The notes: generated from the sequence alone by a model not told the origin. 59,756 bases of DNA from Pontibacillus yanchengensis Y32 (GCF_000770635.1 NZ_AVBF01000021.1:1-59756); one strand, 5' to 3'. Counted from the first letter of the stretch, positions 1-9,403 are shown. Translations and numbers: made by a program.

Positions 1-16
1 CTACTTTAACATCTCC

Positions 17-118
17 TTATTTCGTGTCTAGATTTATGGGTCCATTATACATTATTCCATCGGTGAATGCTCCTACAAGTCCTCCAACCAGAACAAATGT
101 AGTTATTTTTAATTTCAT
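17..118 (-). CDS. Possible small secreted or membrane peptide (33 aa)
   Basis: A 33-codon frame starts with ATG at 118 behind a GGGGTGA ribosome-binding site and ends with TAA at 17-19. The N-terminus is basic (MKLK), followed by a hydrophobic run of about 14 residues and a short polar tail ending in LDTK. This looks like a signal-peptide or single-span architecture, as in Phr-type pheromone precursors or small toxins, but no family is recognised and no rap gene lies upstream. Two direct repeats of CATTTTGTAAT at 184-194 and 204-214 lie upstream. The short length makes the call tentative. Confidence 0.35.
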   Translation of the reverse strand: MKLKITTFVLVGGLVGAFTDGIMYNGPINLDTK

Positions 119-183
119 CAATTTATTTCACCCCATTTAAATTAACCTCAATTCTTACAGGTCAATAGATTTACATTTTCCTT

Positions 184-214
184 CATTTTGTAATATGGAT
201 ACACATTTTGTAAT
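184..214. repeat. Pair of 11-bp direct repeats, period 20 bp
   Basis: CATTTTGTAAT occurs at 184-194 and again, identical, at 204-214. The two are exactly 20 bp apart, so they lie on the same helical face, as in binding sites for dimeric response regulators such as LytTR proteins. They sit 65-95 bp upstream of the small peptide gene. A regulatory role is inference. Confidence 0.35.
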
Positions 215-307
215 GTTTCTTCCTTATATTTTAATCCTTTCACAATGCAGCTCTCACTTTAACATAAATATCCATTTTAATGGTAGAGATTGTTTAACGC
301 TTCCCAA

Positions 308-347
308 ACTATAAAAGACGCAAATCTTTATTAAAGATTCGCGCCTT
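308..347 (-). terminator. Rho-independent terminator after the 111-aa gene
   Basis: On the minus strand an 11-bp stem with one G-U pair (CGCGAATCTTT / AAAGATTTGCG) closes a short AATA loop and is followed by TCTTTTAT. It lies about 45 bp past the stop codon of the gene ending at 393. Confidence 0.7.
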
Positions 348-392
348 ATTCATGAAGATATGAATTCAAGATAGTTTTGGGTATCTTGCTTT

Positions 393-728
393 TTAATAGA
401 ATGTCACTTCACACAGAAAGCCACGATTTGAAGAGCTTCTTTTGGATAATAAAGTGTATTCTACTCTTTCTGAAGTATATTCCCTAACATAAAAAGTTGA
501 AGAGTATTCAACTGATAGGAGAAAAGTAGTAAAAAGCTCTCTAGCAGTAACTATATTCAGACCATTTAGTAATTTCACATTTACATTGTATTTGTTATTT
601 ACATGTTCATAAGAAAATTCCTCTACCCATTCATTTTCATCTAAGGAGTTTGATATATCATGGAACACACCAGGTTCATACTCTAAGTTGATATCTCTTG
701 AGAGTTCTAATAGCTTCATTTTATCCAT
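393..728 (-). CDS. Hypothetical protein, 111 aa
   Basis: The protein is unrecognised. It is small and acidic, with no membrane segment or signal peptide. Its composition (alternating polar and aromatic residues, several Tyr and Glu) is that of a soluble alpha/beta protein. It opens with MDKMKLLELSRD, so codon 4 is an alternative start. A good terminator follows at 308-347, which supports a real transcription unit. The neighbouring genes give no functional hint. Confidence 0.5.
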   Translation of the reverse strand: MDKMKLLELSRDINLEYEPGVFHDISNSLDENEWVEEFSYEHVNNKYNVNVKLLNGLNIVTARELFTTFLLSVEYSSTFYVREYTSERVEYTLLSKRSSSNRGFLCEVTFY

Positions 729-957
729 AAATAAAAATCTCCCTAATATTTAATGCTGTATTTACGTATAAGTAACTTGTTGGCATGTGATTTAAATTTT
801 ATCACAAATATCCAGTTATGAACTCACCTCATTATGCAATCAACCTTTAAACGGAACACTTCAATTCGAGATAACTTGCTAAAACATTCTCAAACAAAAA
901 CTTCGTTGATTTAGTATATATGAACCGCTGGATCTATTAGTTAATTTAAAACCATAA

Positions 958-2106
958 TTACTCTTCCATTTCATAATATCCACGGTCTTCCCCGTAATAC
1001 TGGTTATATTGTTCCTTAAACTTATAGAAAAGATAAGAACCAATAACCTTTACGATTGCATAGCCCGGAATAGCAAGAATCACACCGACAACACCAAATA
1101 AATTACCCGCAATCAATAAAACAAGGATAATCGTTAATGGATGAATTTTCATAGTTCTACCCATGATATTCGGAGAAACGAAATTCCCTTCTAAAAATTG
1201 GACTGCGATCCATACAATTACTAGCTTTAAAAACATAAATGGGGAGTTAACAATTGCAATGATAGCAGCTGGAATAATTGCAATTGTTGGTCCTAAATAA
1301 GGTACAACACTTGTAACTGCGGCGATAATTGCTAATGTGAATGCATAATCAAGACCTATTATAAGGTAACCAATGAATAATAGAATTCCAATAACAGTAG
1401 CGACAATAATCTGCCCTTGGATATATGATCCAACTTGAATATCAATATTAGTTAAGATCTTTTTCGTATCATCTCTAAATTTAGGTGGAAATAATTTAAT
1501 GATATAACGTTGAAACCTTTTACCATCCTTTAATAAGAAAAATAAGATAAATGGAAAGGTTATAATGGACACAATCGTACTTGTAATCGTACTAGCGACA
1601 TTCTGTACCCCTTGAAAACCATTAGAAATATAAGTTCCAATTAATTGTGGCAATTCACTTAACCTATCCATTACCCAGTTATAACCATCATCATAATATG
1701 GACCTAAAAATGAACTTTGTACCCATTGAGTCATCGTATCTCCTAGCTGTTCTAGATAATCAGGGAAGGTTTGAACTAAATCTTTGATCTGCGCTTCGAT
1801 AGATGGAGCAGTTAACAAGATAATTCCAGTTAAAGCACCACTAAAACCTAGAATAAGAATGATTACTCCCCAAATTCTTTTAATCCGTAATCTCTCGAGC
1901 AAATCTACAATTGGATTAAATAAATAGTAGGCTATGAATGCCAGGATTATTGGAGGTACTATAGTAGATAAAATGACCTCTAGTGGATAAAAGATAAATG
2001 ATATTTTAGTGTATATATAAATGGTTATTCCAACAAGAAGAAAGAAAGCTACTATGTAAAAAAAGGTTTTACCGCCAATTAATTTCAAAAATCTATTTTC
2101 CTCCAT
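958..2106 (-). CDS. AI-2E family transporter (PerM/YtvI-like)
   Basis: A 382-aa polytopic membrane protein of the AI-2E/PerM family. Two hydrophobic hairpins lie at about residues 12-95. A variable extracytoplasmic stretch follows at about 105-170, then the conserved C-terminal membrane half with the run TSVVPYLGP at about residues 263-271 and a PLTII motif before the last helices. Family members have been linked to autoinducer-2 export or to Na+/H+ antiport, but substrates are mostly unknown. The tail is charged (EEDRGYYEMEE type). It is monocistronic here. A paralogue lies at 10605-11666, so this window carries two copies of the family. Family assignment is secure; substrate is not. Confidence 0.88.
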   Translation of the reverse strand: MEENRFLKLIGGKTFFYIVAFFLLVGITIYIYTKISFIFYPLEVILSTIVPPIILAFIAYYLFNPIVDLLERLRIKRIWGVIILILGFSGALTGIILLTAPSIEAQIKDLVQTFPDYLEQLGDTMTQWVQSSFLGPYYDDGYNWVMDRLSELPQLIGTYISNGFQGVQNVASTITSTIVSIITFPFILFFLLKDGKRFQRYIIKLFPPKFRDDTKKILTNIDIQVGSYIQGQIIVATVIGILLFIGYLIIGLDYAFTLAIIAAVTSVVPYLGPTIAIIPAAIIAIVNSPFMFLKLVIVWIAVQFLEGNFVSPNIMGRTMKIHPLTIILVLLIAGNLFGVVGVILAIPGYAIVKVIGSYLFYKFKEQYNQYYGEDRGYYEMEE

Positions 2107-2244
2107 CTTTAAATACAGCTCCTTTAAAAGTAATGTAACAAAAATAAAGGTGCCTTTGCCATCAGAAATATGTCGAAATTGACAAAGATCAAGAAGTCTC
2201 AGGCATCACATTTGTCGTTACCAGTCTTCAGCTAACTTAAATTA

Positions 2245-2331
2245 TTACCCCCACAAAGCATGTGAAAACAACATATAGATCGTGAACAACGCTGTAACGA
2301 TCATAATAATTCTATAGTTGTTATTTTTCAT
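2245..2331 (-). CDS. Possible 28-aa single-span membrane peptide
   Basis: ATG at 2331 opens a 28-codon frame reading MKNNNYRIIMIVTALF and so on, ending in HALWG. It has a basic start and a hydrophobic run of about 17 residues. It has the shape of small Bacillus membrane peptides, but its ribosome-binding site is weak, so translation is uncertain. Confidence 0.25.
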   Translation of the reverse strand: MKNNNYRIIMIVTALFTIYMLFSHALWG

Positions 2332-2574
2332 ATTTCACTATATAGATACCAGACGAAAAGATTACAAAACTATACTAAAGGCAAAACATTAAATAATATG
2401 TAAAACCCCCAAAAATGGTTAAATAGTATGCCGTTTACTTCAAAATTTGGGGCTGATCCTTGTGCCATAAGCGACTTGATTTCAAAGTAATCTAATTTGG
2501 CTTTCGACTCTAGCTTCCTATTGAATATTTGAGAATATATAAAAAATGCCATCCATTGCATCTAAAAGGATAGC

Positions 2575-2850
2575 TTAATAATGTTGACGAGAGTGCTTAA
2601 AATATTCTATATAACAAGTTTGTTTATCATCAGAAAAGGAGTAGTAGATAATAAATTGATCTACAAGTACTTTATGACTTCCTTTCCATTCAGGTTTATC
2701 TGCTCTAGTACTAGTTCCAATCGTTATCATTTTCTTCTCAATACTTTCTAGTAATGTTATTTTGTATTCAATGGTTTCATTATAAGAAAAGTGCTAACTC
2801 TTAATATTCTCAAATGCTTCCTTTGTAGTCTCCAGCCAAATAAACCTCAT
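2575..2850 (-). pseudogene. RelE/ParE-like toxin, broken by a nonsense codon
   Basis: Reading from ATG at 2850, codons 1-18 give MRFIWLETTKEAFENIKS. Codon 19 is TAG (2794-2796), and the same frame then continues for another 72 codons to TAA at 2575-2577. The downstream part reads HFSYNETIEYKITLLESI and so on, ending in YFKHSRQHY, which resembles the C-terminus of RelE/ParE-superfamily toxins. The ATG follows directly after the stop of an antitoxin-like frame, the usual order of a toxin-antitoxin pair. A single point mutation would account for the break. Family assignment is by pattern memory; the nonsense codon is directly visible. Confidence 0.6.
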
Positions 2851-3106
2851 TTATACTTGACCGCTCCGTATAAGTTCTCTCATTTCTTCCGAAGTATAGG
2901 AGTTATCTTCTATTATATCCTTTTTAGCCTGTAGCAATCTATGTTTTAACTCTGGGTCTTTTTCTACATCTTCAGCTACTGTTGTTTCTGAATCATCTTT
3001 ATTATCAATTGCCACTATTTTATATTTAGTCCATTTAGTTCAATTTTATCTTGGACAATCTCTTACAATACCTTTGCTGTCTGAGCATCTATTTTTTTTC
3101 AAACAA
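2851..3106 (-). pseudogene. Antitoxin partner, frameshifted remnant
   Basis: The intact C-terminal stretch reads VAEDVEKDPELKHRLLQAKK and so on, ending RELIRSGQV at TAA 2851-2853, immediately before the toxin ATG. Upstream, another frame reads IDAQTAKVL, stop, EIVQDKIELNGLN behind a GGGAGG ribosome-binding site near 3115. The coding information is therefore split by one in-frame TAA and at least one frameshift, one probably in the run of eight A at about 3092-3099. It was probably an antitoxin of about 85 residues. Both halves of the pair are dead. Confidence 0.55.
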
Positions 3107-3248
3107 TCGCCTCCCTTACCTTAATCGTTTCAATGCCCTACATGTAACTTGAACATTCAATTATTTTATTTTCCTCAGCTAATTCACCGTTATTCTTATA
3201 ACTTTTAACAATATTATCTAAGAATAGCTCCCTTCACCTTAATAATTC

Positions 3249-4313
3249 CTAAGTTAAATTAATATTGTATTCTTTTAGTAAATCCTTAAATGCAGGTCTC
3301 TCATTCATATCTCGTCCCACAACATGAGTTGCAGTCACTAATGAGTTCAAAACTGCTTCTTCGGTTGCCTCTCCAATTGCTCTAAATGCTAAATCAATAT
3401 CTTCCTCATGAATCATAGGAACCGACATATAACTTGATGGCTTATCATGAGGGATTCTGGTAGAAGTGGAAAAGCCAATTACTACTTCTCCACTACCATT
3501 TGTAATGATAGAACCAGTACGAGACAACCCTGGAATTGTTCTTTTGATAATCCTATTTAATTGTCTCTCAGATACGGGAAGATCAGTACAAACTATTACA
3601 ATAATAGATCCTTTGTCTTTCTCCTCACGCGATTGGAGGATGGCATCTCTTAACTCTTCTCCAATAGCCTTTCCGTTTACTTTTAAGTCACTTAATATCC
3701 CAAAATTTGATAATACCAAAACTCCCATTGTATATGTACCGTGGTGCATTTCCATCAGTCTTGAAGAAGTCCCAATTCCTCCTTTTAATGAATAACAAAG
3801 CATACCAGTTCCTGCTCCAACAGAACCTTCTTTAACCTCTTTTGATGTATTATTCAATGCATCCATTACATGTTCTTTTGTAACCATTCTTGCTCGAACA
3901 TCATTTAATAGCATGTCATTGCATTCACATACTACTGGATTAATAGTTCCAGTAGTTCTTCCTATTTCCGAGTTTTGGTCTAGCATAGTTTCGATCAATG
4001 CATCTGCAGCTGTTCCAATACTCAATGTATTTGTTAAAACAATTGGGGATTCTATTGTTCCTAACTCATTGATTTGTATCGTTCCCATTGTTTTACCAAA
4101 CCCATTAATTACATGACTTGAGGCAATTAGTTTCTCTTTGAATATATTTCCTTGATGGGGTAATATAGCAGTTACACCAGTTTGAGTTTCATTATCACTA
4201 AGAGTTACATGACCAACTGTTACTCCTTCAACATCAGTAATTGAGTTGTAGTTTCCTGTTTCTAATTTTCCTACTTTAACCCCATAATCCCTAATTCTTT
4301 GTTGAGTAGACAT
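3249..4313 (-). CDS. P1 family peptidase (DmpA-like aminopeptidase)
   Basis: A 354-aa cytosolic enzyme of peptidase family S58 (DmpA/BapA, Ntn-like fold), which cleaves itself and then removes N-terminal residues, often D- or beta-amino acids, from small peptides. The family pattern is clear: SITDVEGVTVGHVT at about residues 24-37, the GSVGAGTGM and KGGIGTSSR segments at 163-185, GVLVLSNFG at 197-205, and the self-cleavage site GS in DKGSIIVIVCTDLP at 235-236, making Ser236 the likely nucleophile. Length is normal for the family. It is monocistronic in a decayed neighbourhood. Natural substrate unknown. Confidence 0.88.
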   Translation of the reverse strand: MSTQQRIRDYGVKVGKLETGNYNSITDVEGVTVGHVTLSDNETQTGVTAILPHQGNIFKEKLIASSHVINGFGKTMGTIQINELGTIESPIVLTNTLSIGTAADALIETMLDQNSEIGRTTGTINPVVCECNDMLLNDVRARMVTKEHVMDALNNTSKEVKEGSVGAGTGMLCYSLKGGIGTSSRLMEMHHGTYTMGVLVLSNFGILSDLKVNGKAIGEELRDAILQSREEKDKGSIIVIVCTDLPVSERQLNRIIKRTIPGLSRTGSIITNGSGEVVIGFSTSTRIPHDKPSSYMSVPMIHEEDIDLAFRAIGEATEEAVLNSLVTATHVVGRDMNERPAFKDLLKEYNINLT

Positions 4314-4576
4314 AGTTTCTCATCCTCTTTTCTAATCATTATAAATGGAAGAATTTAATTAAAGATAATCCTCATACACGTTTATAAGAAGAACGTATAA
4401 ATTCTTTTTAAGAAATATTAAATAGCATCCCTTCTAACATATACAAACGTATCTCTCAGTTCTGAAACATCCACTTATACATCATCATTCTTTGAAATTG
4501 CTTCCAGTTCAAAACTTAATCTTTCTCGAATGTGAAGTCTGCTTATTGAATTGGTTCTTTTTAGAACTTAAATTAT
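4314..4576. other. Gene-poor stretch with coding debris
   Basis: No intact gene is seen. On the minus strand a frame reads ISRLHIRERLSFELEAIS, continues to a stop, and then reads VDVSELRDTFVYVRRDAI to a second stop. This looks like the end of a decayed gene, possibly a continuation of the remnant at 4577-4855. Its family is not recognised. Confidence 0.35.
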
Positions 4577-4855
4577 TCACCGTTGCAGAAAAGATTTAAA
4601 TACAAAGTAATCTCCTATGAGTATATCTGAAAAGCTTATATATTTGTCTCCTATTCTAACTCCTAAACTTTGATTGTACACATATTCCTCTTTATCAACC
4701 ACAAACTCTCCATGCATATGTTCAACTTTTCTTCCGCCAGAAACTTCTTCTATAATTCGATCATAGTTAAGTGATATTAACACATCAAAGTTGTTAAGAA
4801 ATGCACCTATATTAGTAAGGTCTAATTTAGATTTGTTTTCTAATTCTAAGATGAA
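4577..4855 (-). pseudogene. Fragment of an AbiH/SIR2-like protein
   Basis: An open frame runs from an in-frame stop at 4856-4858 to TAA at 4577 without a good start codon; a GTG at 4783 is the first possible one. It reads LNNFDVLISLNYDRIIEE and, after a short gap, VEHMHGEFVVDKEEY. The NYD motif followed some 15 residues later by HMHG is the signature arrangement of AbiH and related SIR2-like phage-defence proteins. Those are several hundred residues long, so this is a C-terminal fragment with no head. The assignment rests on this motif pair only. Confidence 0.45.
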
Positions 4856-4952
4856 TTAATACTACTTCTTATACACTTGAATTTAATATAAGGATCAAAT
4901 GTTATATAAACTTCCATAACAACCAAACTAATGTACCTTTAATAAAACGACA

Positions 4953-5423
4953 TTACTGGAACAATTTTGCTGTTTCTATTAGTTCACCTTTATTTACTTC
5001 GGTATCTGAGGTCTTTGAGAAGTATTGTAATTGATATCGAATTCCTTCATCTTCCCAACTAAGATATTTAACGCCATTTTTATTTTCGGCAAACTTTCCT
5101 TTCTCATCTCCAATTTCAACACCTGTTGTCTCTAAGTTTGTACTTACTGCAACTCCTCTTGAAACCGTCAAACCTAAATGTTCATTTTCAGTACCATAGA
5201 AATCAATTATATATGTGTTGCTTTTTTGGTCAGGTGGCCCAGCATCGAATGATGTGTCTGATACTTTAAAGGGAAGCTTGGTAGGAACCTTTGGGTGAAA
5301 TGATTGCTCTTCCAATTTACTTTTTAATTCACTATTATTAAACGAAGTTAAATTCGTTTCTTCATTACTGCAGCCAATCAAAATTAACGATAACGTTAAA
5401 TAATATACTAAAAGTCTTCTCAT
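4953..5423 (-). CDS. Putative lipoprotein, 156 aa
   Basis: A short exported protein. The N-terminus MRRLLVYYLTLSLILIGCSN has a basic start, a hydrophobic core and the lipobox LIGC with Cys18, so it should be lipidated by Lgt (whose gene is at 57679) and anchored on the outer face of the membrane. The mature part of about 138 residues has a conserved-looking segment (FHPKVPTKLPFKV, then YIIDFYGTENEHLGLTV), typical of small beta-rich Bacillus lipoproteins of unknown function. It stands alone. Confidence 0.7.
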   Translation of the reverse strand: MRRLLVYYLTLSLILIGCSNEETNLTSFNNSELKSKLEEQSFHPKVPTKLPFKVSDTSFDAGPPDQKSNTYIIDFYGTENEHLGLTVSRGVAVSTNLETTGVEIGDEKGKFAENKNGVKYLSWEDEGIRYQLQYFSKTSDTEVNKGELIETAKLFQ

Positions 5424-5586
5424 ACAAAACCCTCCTATATTCTTTTACGAAATAAAACTCTATCTTGTTTCGGCTTAATTTGGTTCATAATATCTCTTGT
5501 TCTCTACATAAGTGCTCGTTAGCTTACTTACATTTCTTTATAATTTAATTAAAACAATTAAACGATTTCCATTGCAAAAATACGTA

Positions 5587-5614
5587 AAAAGCAGAAGAGT
5601 TAACCTCTGCTTTT
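5587..5614 (-). terminator. Bidirectional hairpin terminator
   Basis: GCAGA and TCTGC arms around GAGTTAAC, with A-rich and T-rich flanks on both sides (AAAAAGCAG / CTGCTTTTT). It lies 27 bp beyond the stop of the nucleotidyltransferase gene and could serve either strand. Confidence 0.6.
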
Positions 5615-5640
5615 TCTAATTAAAGTATTGTTTTGTCCAA

Positions 5641-6420
5641 CTATTTTTCCGAAACTACATTATATTGCCTTATCATTAGCTCCAAAAAAGGTATAGTTTG
5701 ATTGCCTTTTTCAAAATGAGAAGCAATCCAATTAAACTCTTCTTGTAAGAGCGATGTGATTTTTTCAACTGCTTTATCGTGCAAGGAAGGCGTGATATAC
5801 TCATAGATCTCTTGAAAAACAGTAAATTTTTCGAATGGTAGATGGTGATGTATTGCTTTCAATCCGAGTTGAGAACGGTCTTTGGCATAGCGGTATAGCA
5901 TGACGGTTGAGAGATTTTTCATAGCATACTGTAACATTTCGGAGGCCCATACAAGATTGCCTCTTTCTGATGCTTTTTTATATTGAAACAGGAACCATGC
6001 GACATCTATTACATGATCTTTGAATGCCTCTTCTGATAGAGTCAACTTCTCTGTTGCTTCGTACTTCCTCATGATGTCTTCAGGATCATATAGCACAGAA
6101 AAGTAATCCTTATTTTGAAACGTTGCTTCCGTTACGGTAAACAAATCTATATGAAGCCAGTCCTCATAGATTGCGATAATTTGCGGGGCAACAATAAAAA
6201 TGTCGTCATAAAAGATTATATCTTTGTATGCTTTCAGGTGGTTTAACCTGCGAGAAAGAAAGGCTTCCTTCTCCTCATCATCTACCAGGCAGTATAAGTC
6301 TACGTCCGAATGTTCGTCGTCCTCTTTCCTCCCCATCGAACCTTTCAAAAATATACTCTTCACACAAGGTTCTTCTTTCAAGCTCTCTACTATTTTTCTC
6401 ACAGCAGTTTCCTGACGCAT
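5641..6420 (-). CDS. Nucleotidyltransferase-domain protein, 259 aa
   Basis: A soluble protein with the polymerase-beta-like nucleotidyltransferase signature: KGSMGR at residues 26-31 and the metal-binding pair SDVDL (Asp39, Asp41). The rest is alpha-helical (residues 130-250), as in aminoglycoside adenylyltransferase-like and other small-molecule transferases. Catalytic residues look intact. It could modify an antibiotic or a metabolite, but the sequence does not show which. It is monocistronic with a terminator at 5587-5614. Confidence 0.75.
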   Translation of the reverse strand: MRQETAVRKIVESLKEEPCVKSIFLKGSMGRKEDDEHSDVDLYCLVDDEEKEAFLSRRLNHLKAYKDIIFYDDIFIVAPQIIAIYEDWLHIDLFTVTEATFQNKDYFSVLYDPEDIMRKYEATEKLTLSEEAFKDHVIDVAWFLFQYKKASERGNLVWASEMLQYAMKNLSTVMLYRYAKDRSQLGLKAIHHHLPFEKFTVFQEIYEYITPSLHDKAVEKITSLLQEEFNWIASHFEKGNQTIPFLELMIRQYNVVSEK

Positions 6421-6721
6421 TTCTTCTCCCCCTAATCGCTTAAAGATAAATATTACGTCATTGTATCTAGTATTTACAGAAATTGCAATGCTTAATAAAA
6501 ATGCTTCACTAATAAAGAATCTTTAACATAGAATTTATCTCCACTAGCAGTAAGTAAAGACTGTGATTCAATGATTCATGAAGACCTAAAGAATATTATA
6601 ATAAAAGGGATTTAATACCAATATAATACTAAGTATGGTACGTTTAAGTTATAAAAGTTCACTTGCAATGCATAGTCAAGAACCCTAGTGTGTATAGTCC
6701 ATGTAAGGGAGAGGGAGCACC
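6421..6721. other. Intergenic stretch, nothing recognised
   Basis: AT-rich sequence between a minus-strand and a plus-strand gene. It presumably holds two divergent promoters, but no confident boxes, repeats or RNA were seen. Confidence 0.4.
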
Positions 6722-6994
6722 TTGAAGAAGCTATTTACTATTTTGTCTATTGTGTTATTTGTACTATCTATCATTCCATTAATAGGTTTGACTAAGTGGG
6801 GTAATGGCATATTTGTTGCTGTTCTGGAGATTAGCTTGTTCTTACCTTTATGCTTTGGCTTCATTGGTTTCGTCTTTGCATTGTTTGGGGTGAAGGGGAA
6901 AACTAGGCTGAGTCTTATTCTGTTACATATTTTCGGAGTCTGTTTAAATTTATTTCTCATTTTTATAGCAGTTTATGGCTTCCAACAACCGTAA
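6722..6994 (+). CDS. Small membrane protein, 90 aa
   Basis: A TTG start at 6722 follows the purine-rich GGGAGAGGGAGCACC. The product has three hydrophobic segments (about residues 4-22, 29-52 and 62-86) separated by a short basic loop (GVKGKTR). It is probably an integral membrane protein. No family is recognised. A terminator for the convergent chemotaxis gene lies 100 bp downstream. Confidence 0.6.
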   Translation: MKKLFTILSIVLFVLSIIPLIGLTKWGNGIFVAVLEISLFLPLCFGFIGFVFALFGVKGKTRLSLILLHIFGVCLNLFLIFIAVYGFQQP

Positions 6995-7091
6995 TAGACA
7001 GTTTTAATAGCACAGTAACGAAAAACGTTCGATAATATAGAATTTCATTTTACTATATTCATGATTCACATCTAGAAAATCCTTATAATAG

Positions 7092-7121
7092 AAAAGAACC
7101 ATTCAACAATGTGAATGGTTC
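7092..7121 (-). terminator. Terminator of the chemotaxis receptor gene
   Basis: A 10-bp perfect stem, GAACCATTCA (7096-7105) with TGAATGGTTC (7112-7121), is followed on the minus strand by TTTTC. It starts 9 bp after the stop codon. Confidence 0.85.
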
Positions 7122-7129
7122 TCCTCCTC

Positions 7130-9274
7130 CTAACCAGCTTTCTTTTCATTATTATTATGGATTTCCTCACTACTCTGTTTTTCTACATTCGTTTTTTCTT
7201 CATCTTCATTGGAATCATCCTCTACTTCATCAACATTATAAGACTCAATCATTGATTTCAGATCTTCTGAGGACTGGCTTAATCCCTCTGCAGAACTGGC
7301 AACGGAATGAAGTGCTTGCACCTGTTCATCTAGTGTGGCGGTTACTTCTTCGTTTGCTGCTGCTGTTTCTTGAACACTTCCAGAAATTCGTTCAATGGCG
7401 TTCATCATTTCCTTTTTATCTTCATTCATAGACGTTACTTCTTGGACATTATGTTGAATGCTTTCGTCGATACTTTTCACATTGCTACCAATTTGATGGA
7501 ATACCTCAATCGTTCTAGACACCACATCTCGTTGACGATTGGAGATTTCTTTCGTTGCAGACATCCCTTCCACCGCTTCTGAAGAACTTTGCAAAATTTG
7601 CTCGATAATTTTCTGAACTTCTGCAGTTGATTGGGAGGATTGGTCAGCTAGCTTACGAACTTCTTCAGCTACAACGGCAAATCCTTTTCCATGTTCCCCA
7701 GCACGGGCTGCTTCAATGCTTGCGTTAAGCGAGAGAAGGTTGGTTTGTTCAGAGAAATCATTAATACTATCAATTACATCATTTATTTTATGAATTTGGG
7801 ACGCTAGATTTTGAATTAGATCTTCGACATTGTCGACCGTTTGAGCTGATTCTTTAGAGCTATCTTCTAATTCATTCATTTGAGATAGCCCTGTTTCACT
7901 AGCTTCAATCGCATCCTTCGATTTTTCCTCCATCTCATGGGATGATTTCGTGAGATTTTCTATTCGACTAGATAAGCTTTCCATCTGTTGTTTTGTCGTT
8001 TCTATTTCTTGGGCGGAATCAGAAGAAGAAGCTGCAATCTCAGCCATTGTTTTATTAATTTCTTCACTTGAAGCTGTCGTCTCTTCCGATACGGCACTGA
8101 AACTTTCGGCGGATTTCGTAACGGTGTTGGAAGACTCTTTTGCTTTTTTAATAAAATCACGCATGCTTTCCACCATATAATTAAAGTGGTTGGTAAGTTT
8201 ACCAATTTCGTCGTTCCGTTTCGTGTAGGCTTGTACGTGCAAGTTCCCTTCTGCAACCTTTTGCGTTTGCATAGCTAGGTTCTCGATTGGGCGTGTGATT
8301 TTTCTAGAAAGAAGGAAAATCACAATGAACATTAGTGCAATCACTGCACCTACAATCATCAATAAATTGGTTAACAATTGAGTAGAGGCTGCATAAAGCT
8401 GTGAAGTTGGCATGGATATTCCTAGCTTCCACCCGGTTTTAGGGATTGTTGTATAAAATATCTCCTCGCTTGTTCCTCCTTGATTGATAAGAACAGAACC
8501 TTCTTTTTCCTCCATGATTGTCTGGCCTTTGCCACCTAAGTTTTCTTCTGATTGAACAGTTGCATTCATGACTTTATCTTGATTAGGATGGGTTAGATAA
8601 TTCCCCTGTCCATCTAATAAGAAAGCAAATCCTCCTTCACTCATATCAAGATTAGAAACTAGTTGTTGGATACTTGTGAGGTCAATATCACTAGAAATGA
8701 CACCTGCAAATTGATCACTGTCGTCATAAAAAGGCACAGAGGTCGTTACCATCGTAATATCAGATGCTTTATCATAATAAGGATCTGTCCAACCAGCTAC
8801 CTCTGCATTCTTTCCTTTTTCGTACCATGCTGTAGTTGGAAAGTCATAATCAGCTTTCTCATAATCTTCTGTGTAAGTGACTCCATCTTCTGATTTGTAC
8901 ACATAAGGTCCAAAATATTGTTCCGTTTCGCTATATGTATAAGGTTCGTACCAAACACCTGCTCCTAAAGTATCTTCATTCGTTTGAATGGCCTTCCCTA
9001 AAATTTGTTCATAATCTTCCCTGGTGAGCATTTCCCCTCTAGCTTCTACTAAAGCTCCAATGGACTGAGCAACTTGCTGATGCTTGTTGAATCGATCATT
9101 AATGTTATTAACAATACTATGTTCAATGGCTTGTGTCTTGTGTTGAATTTCACTCTCAACCTGACGCTTCGATAAATAATACGAGGCAAATGTAACAATA
9201 AGCAAGGATCCAATAATAGCAGGAAGTAGAGCAAGCATCATTTTACTTCTTAATCTTGTTGTCTTCTTAAACAT
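7130..9274 (-). CDS. Methyl-accepting chemotaxis protein (dCache type)
   Basis: A 714-aa transmembrane receptor that passes ligand binding to CheA/CheW. In order it has an N-terminal membrane helix (residues 13-33), an extracytoplasmic double-Cache sensor (about 40-290, with [19 protein letters not shown] and the [11 protein letters not shown] strand), a second helix (about 300-322), a HAMP domain ([20 protein letters not shown]) and a long coiled-coil signalling domain whose tip carries [20 protein letters not shown] and [10 protein letters not shown]. The last 35 residues are very acidic and carry no CheR-binding pentapeptide. A SigD-like promoter lies upstream at 9317-9344. The ligand is not predictable; dCache receptors often bind amino acids. 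Confidence 0.95.
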   Translation of the reverse strand: MFKKTTRLRSKMMLALLPAIIGSLLIVTFASYYLSKRQVESEIQHKTQAIEHSIVNNINDRFNKHQQVAQSIGALVEARGEMLTREDYEQILGKAIQTNEDTLGAGVWYEPYTYSETEQYFGPYVYKSEDGVTYTEDYEKADYDFPTTAWYEKGKNAEVAGWTDPYYDKASDITMVTTSVPFYDDSDQFAGVISSDIDLTSIQQLVSNLDMSEGGFAFLLDGQGNYLTHPNQDKVMNATVQSEENLGGKGQTIMEEKEGSVLINQGGTSEEIFYTTIPKTGWKLGISMPTSQLYAASTQLLTNLLMIVGAVIALMFIVIFLLSRKITRPIENLAMQTQKVAEGNLHVQAYTKRNDEIGKLTNHFNYMVESMRDFIKKAKESSNTVTKSAESFSAVSEETTASSEEINKTMAEIAASSSDSAQEIETTKQQMESLSSRIENLTKSSHEMEEKSKDAIEASETGLSQMNELEDSSKESAQTVDNVEDLIQNLASQIHKINDVIDSINDFSEQTNLLSLNASIEAARAGEHGKGFAVVAEEVRKLADQSSQSTAEVQKIIEQILQSSSEAVEGMSATKEISNRQRDVVSRTIEVFHQIGSNVKSIDESIQHNVQEVTSMNEDKKEMMNAIERISGSVQETAAANEEVTATLDEQVQALHSVASSAEGLSQSSEDLKSMIESYNVDEVEDDSNEDEEKTNVEKQSSEEIHNNNEKKAG

Positions 9275-9316
9275 TCAATCTCCCCCAAAAATAGTATTAG
9301 TTCTTATATACTACTT

Positions 9317-9344
9317 ATATCGTATTTCGACAGAATATCTTAAA
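9317..9344 (-). promoter_or_regulatory. SigD-like promoter of the chemotaxis gene
   Basis: On the minus strand TTTAAG is followed by a 16-bp gap and CGATAT. The motility sigma factor consensus is TAAA-N15-GCCGATAT, so the match is good apart from one base of spacing and the GC dinucleotide. It lies about 45 bp upstream of the ATG of a chemotaxis receptor, the expected target. Confidence 0.55.
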
Positions 9345-9403
9345 TTTCGACAATGAAATTTACAAAACTAAAACAATAGCAGTGAGGGAGAATGGTGCTA
9401 TAA

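Noticed and set aside
2370-2561. A 63-codon minus-strand frame
   Set aside because: No convincing ribosome-binding site, no recognisable family, and located in decayed DNA just behind the dead toxin gene; too weak to list as a gene.
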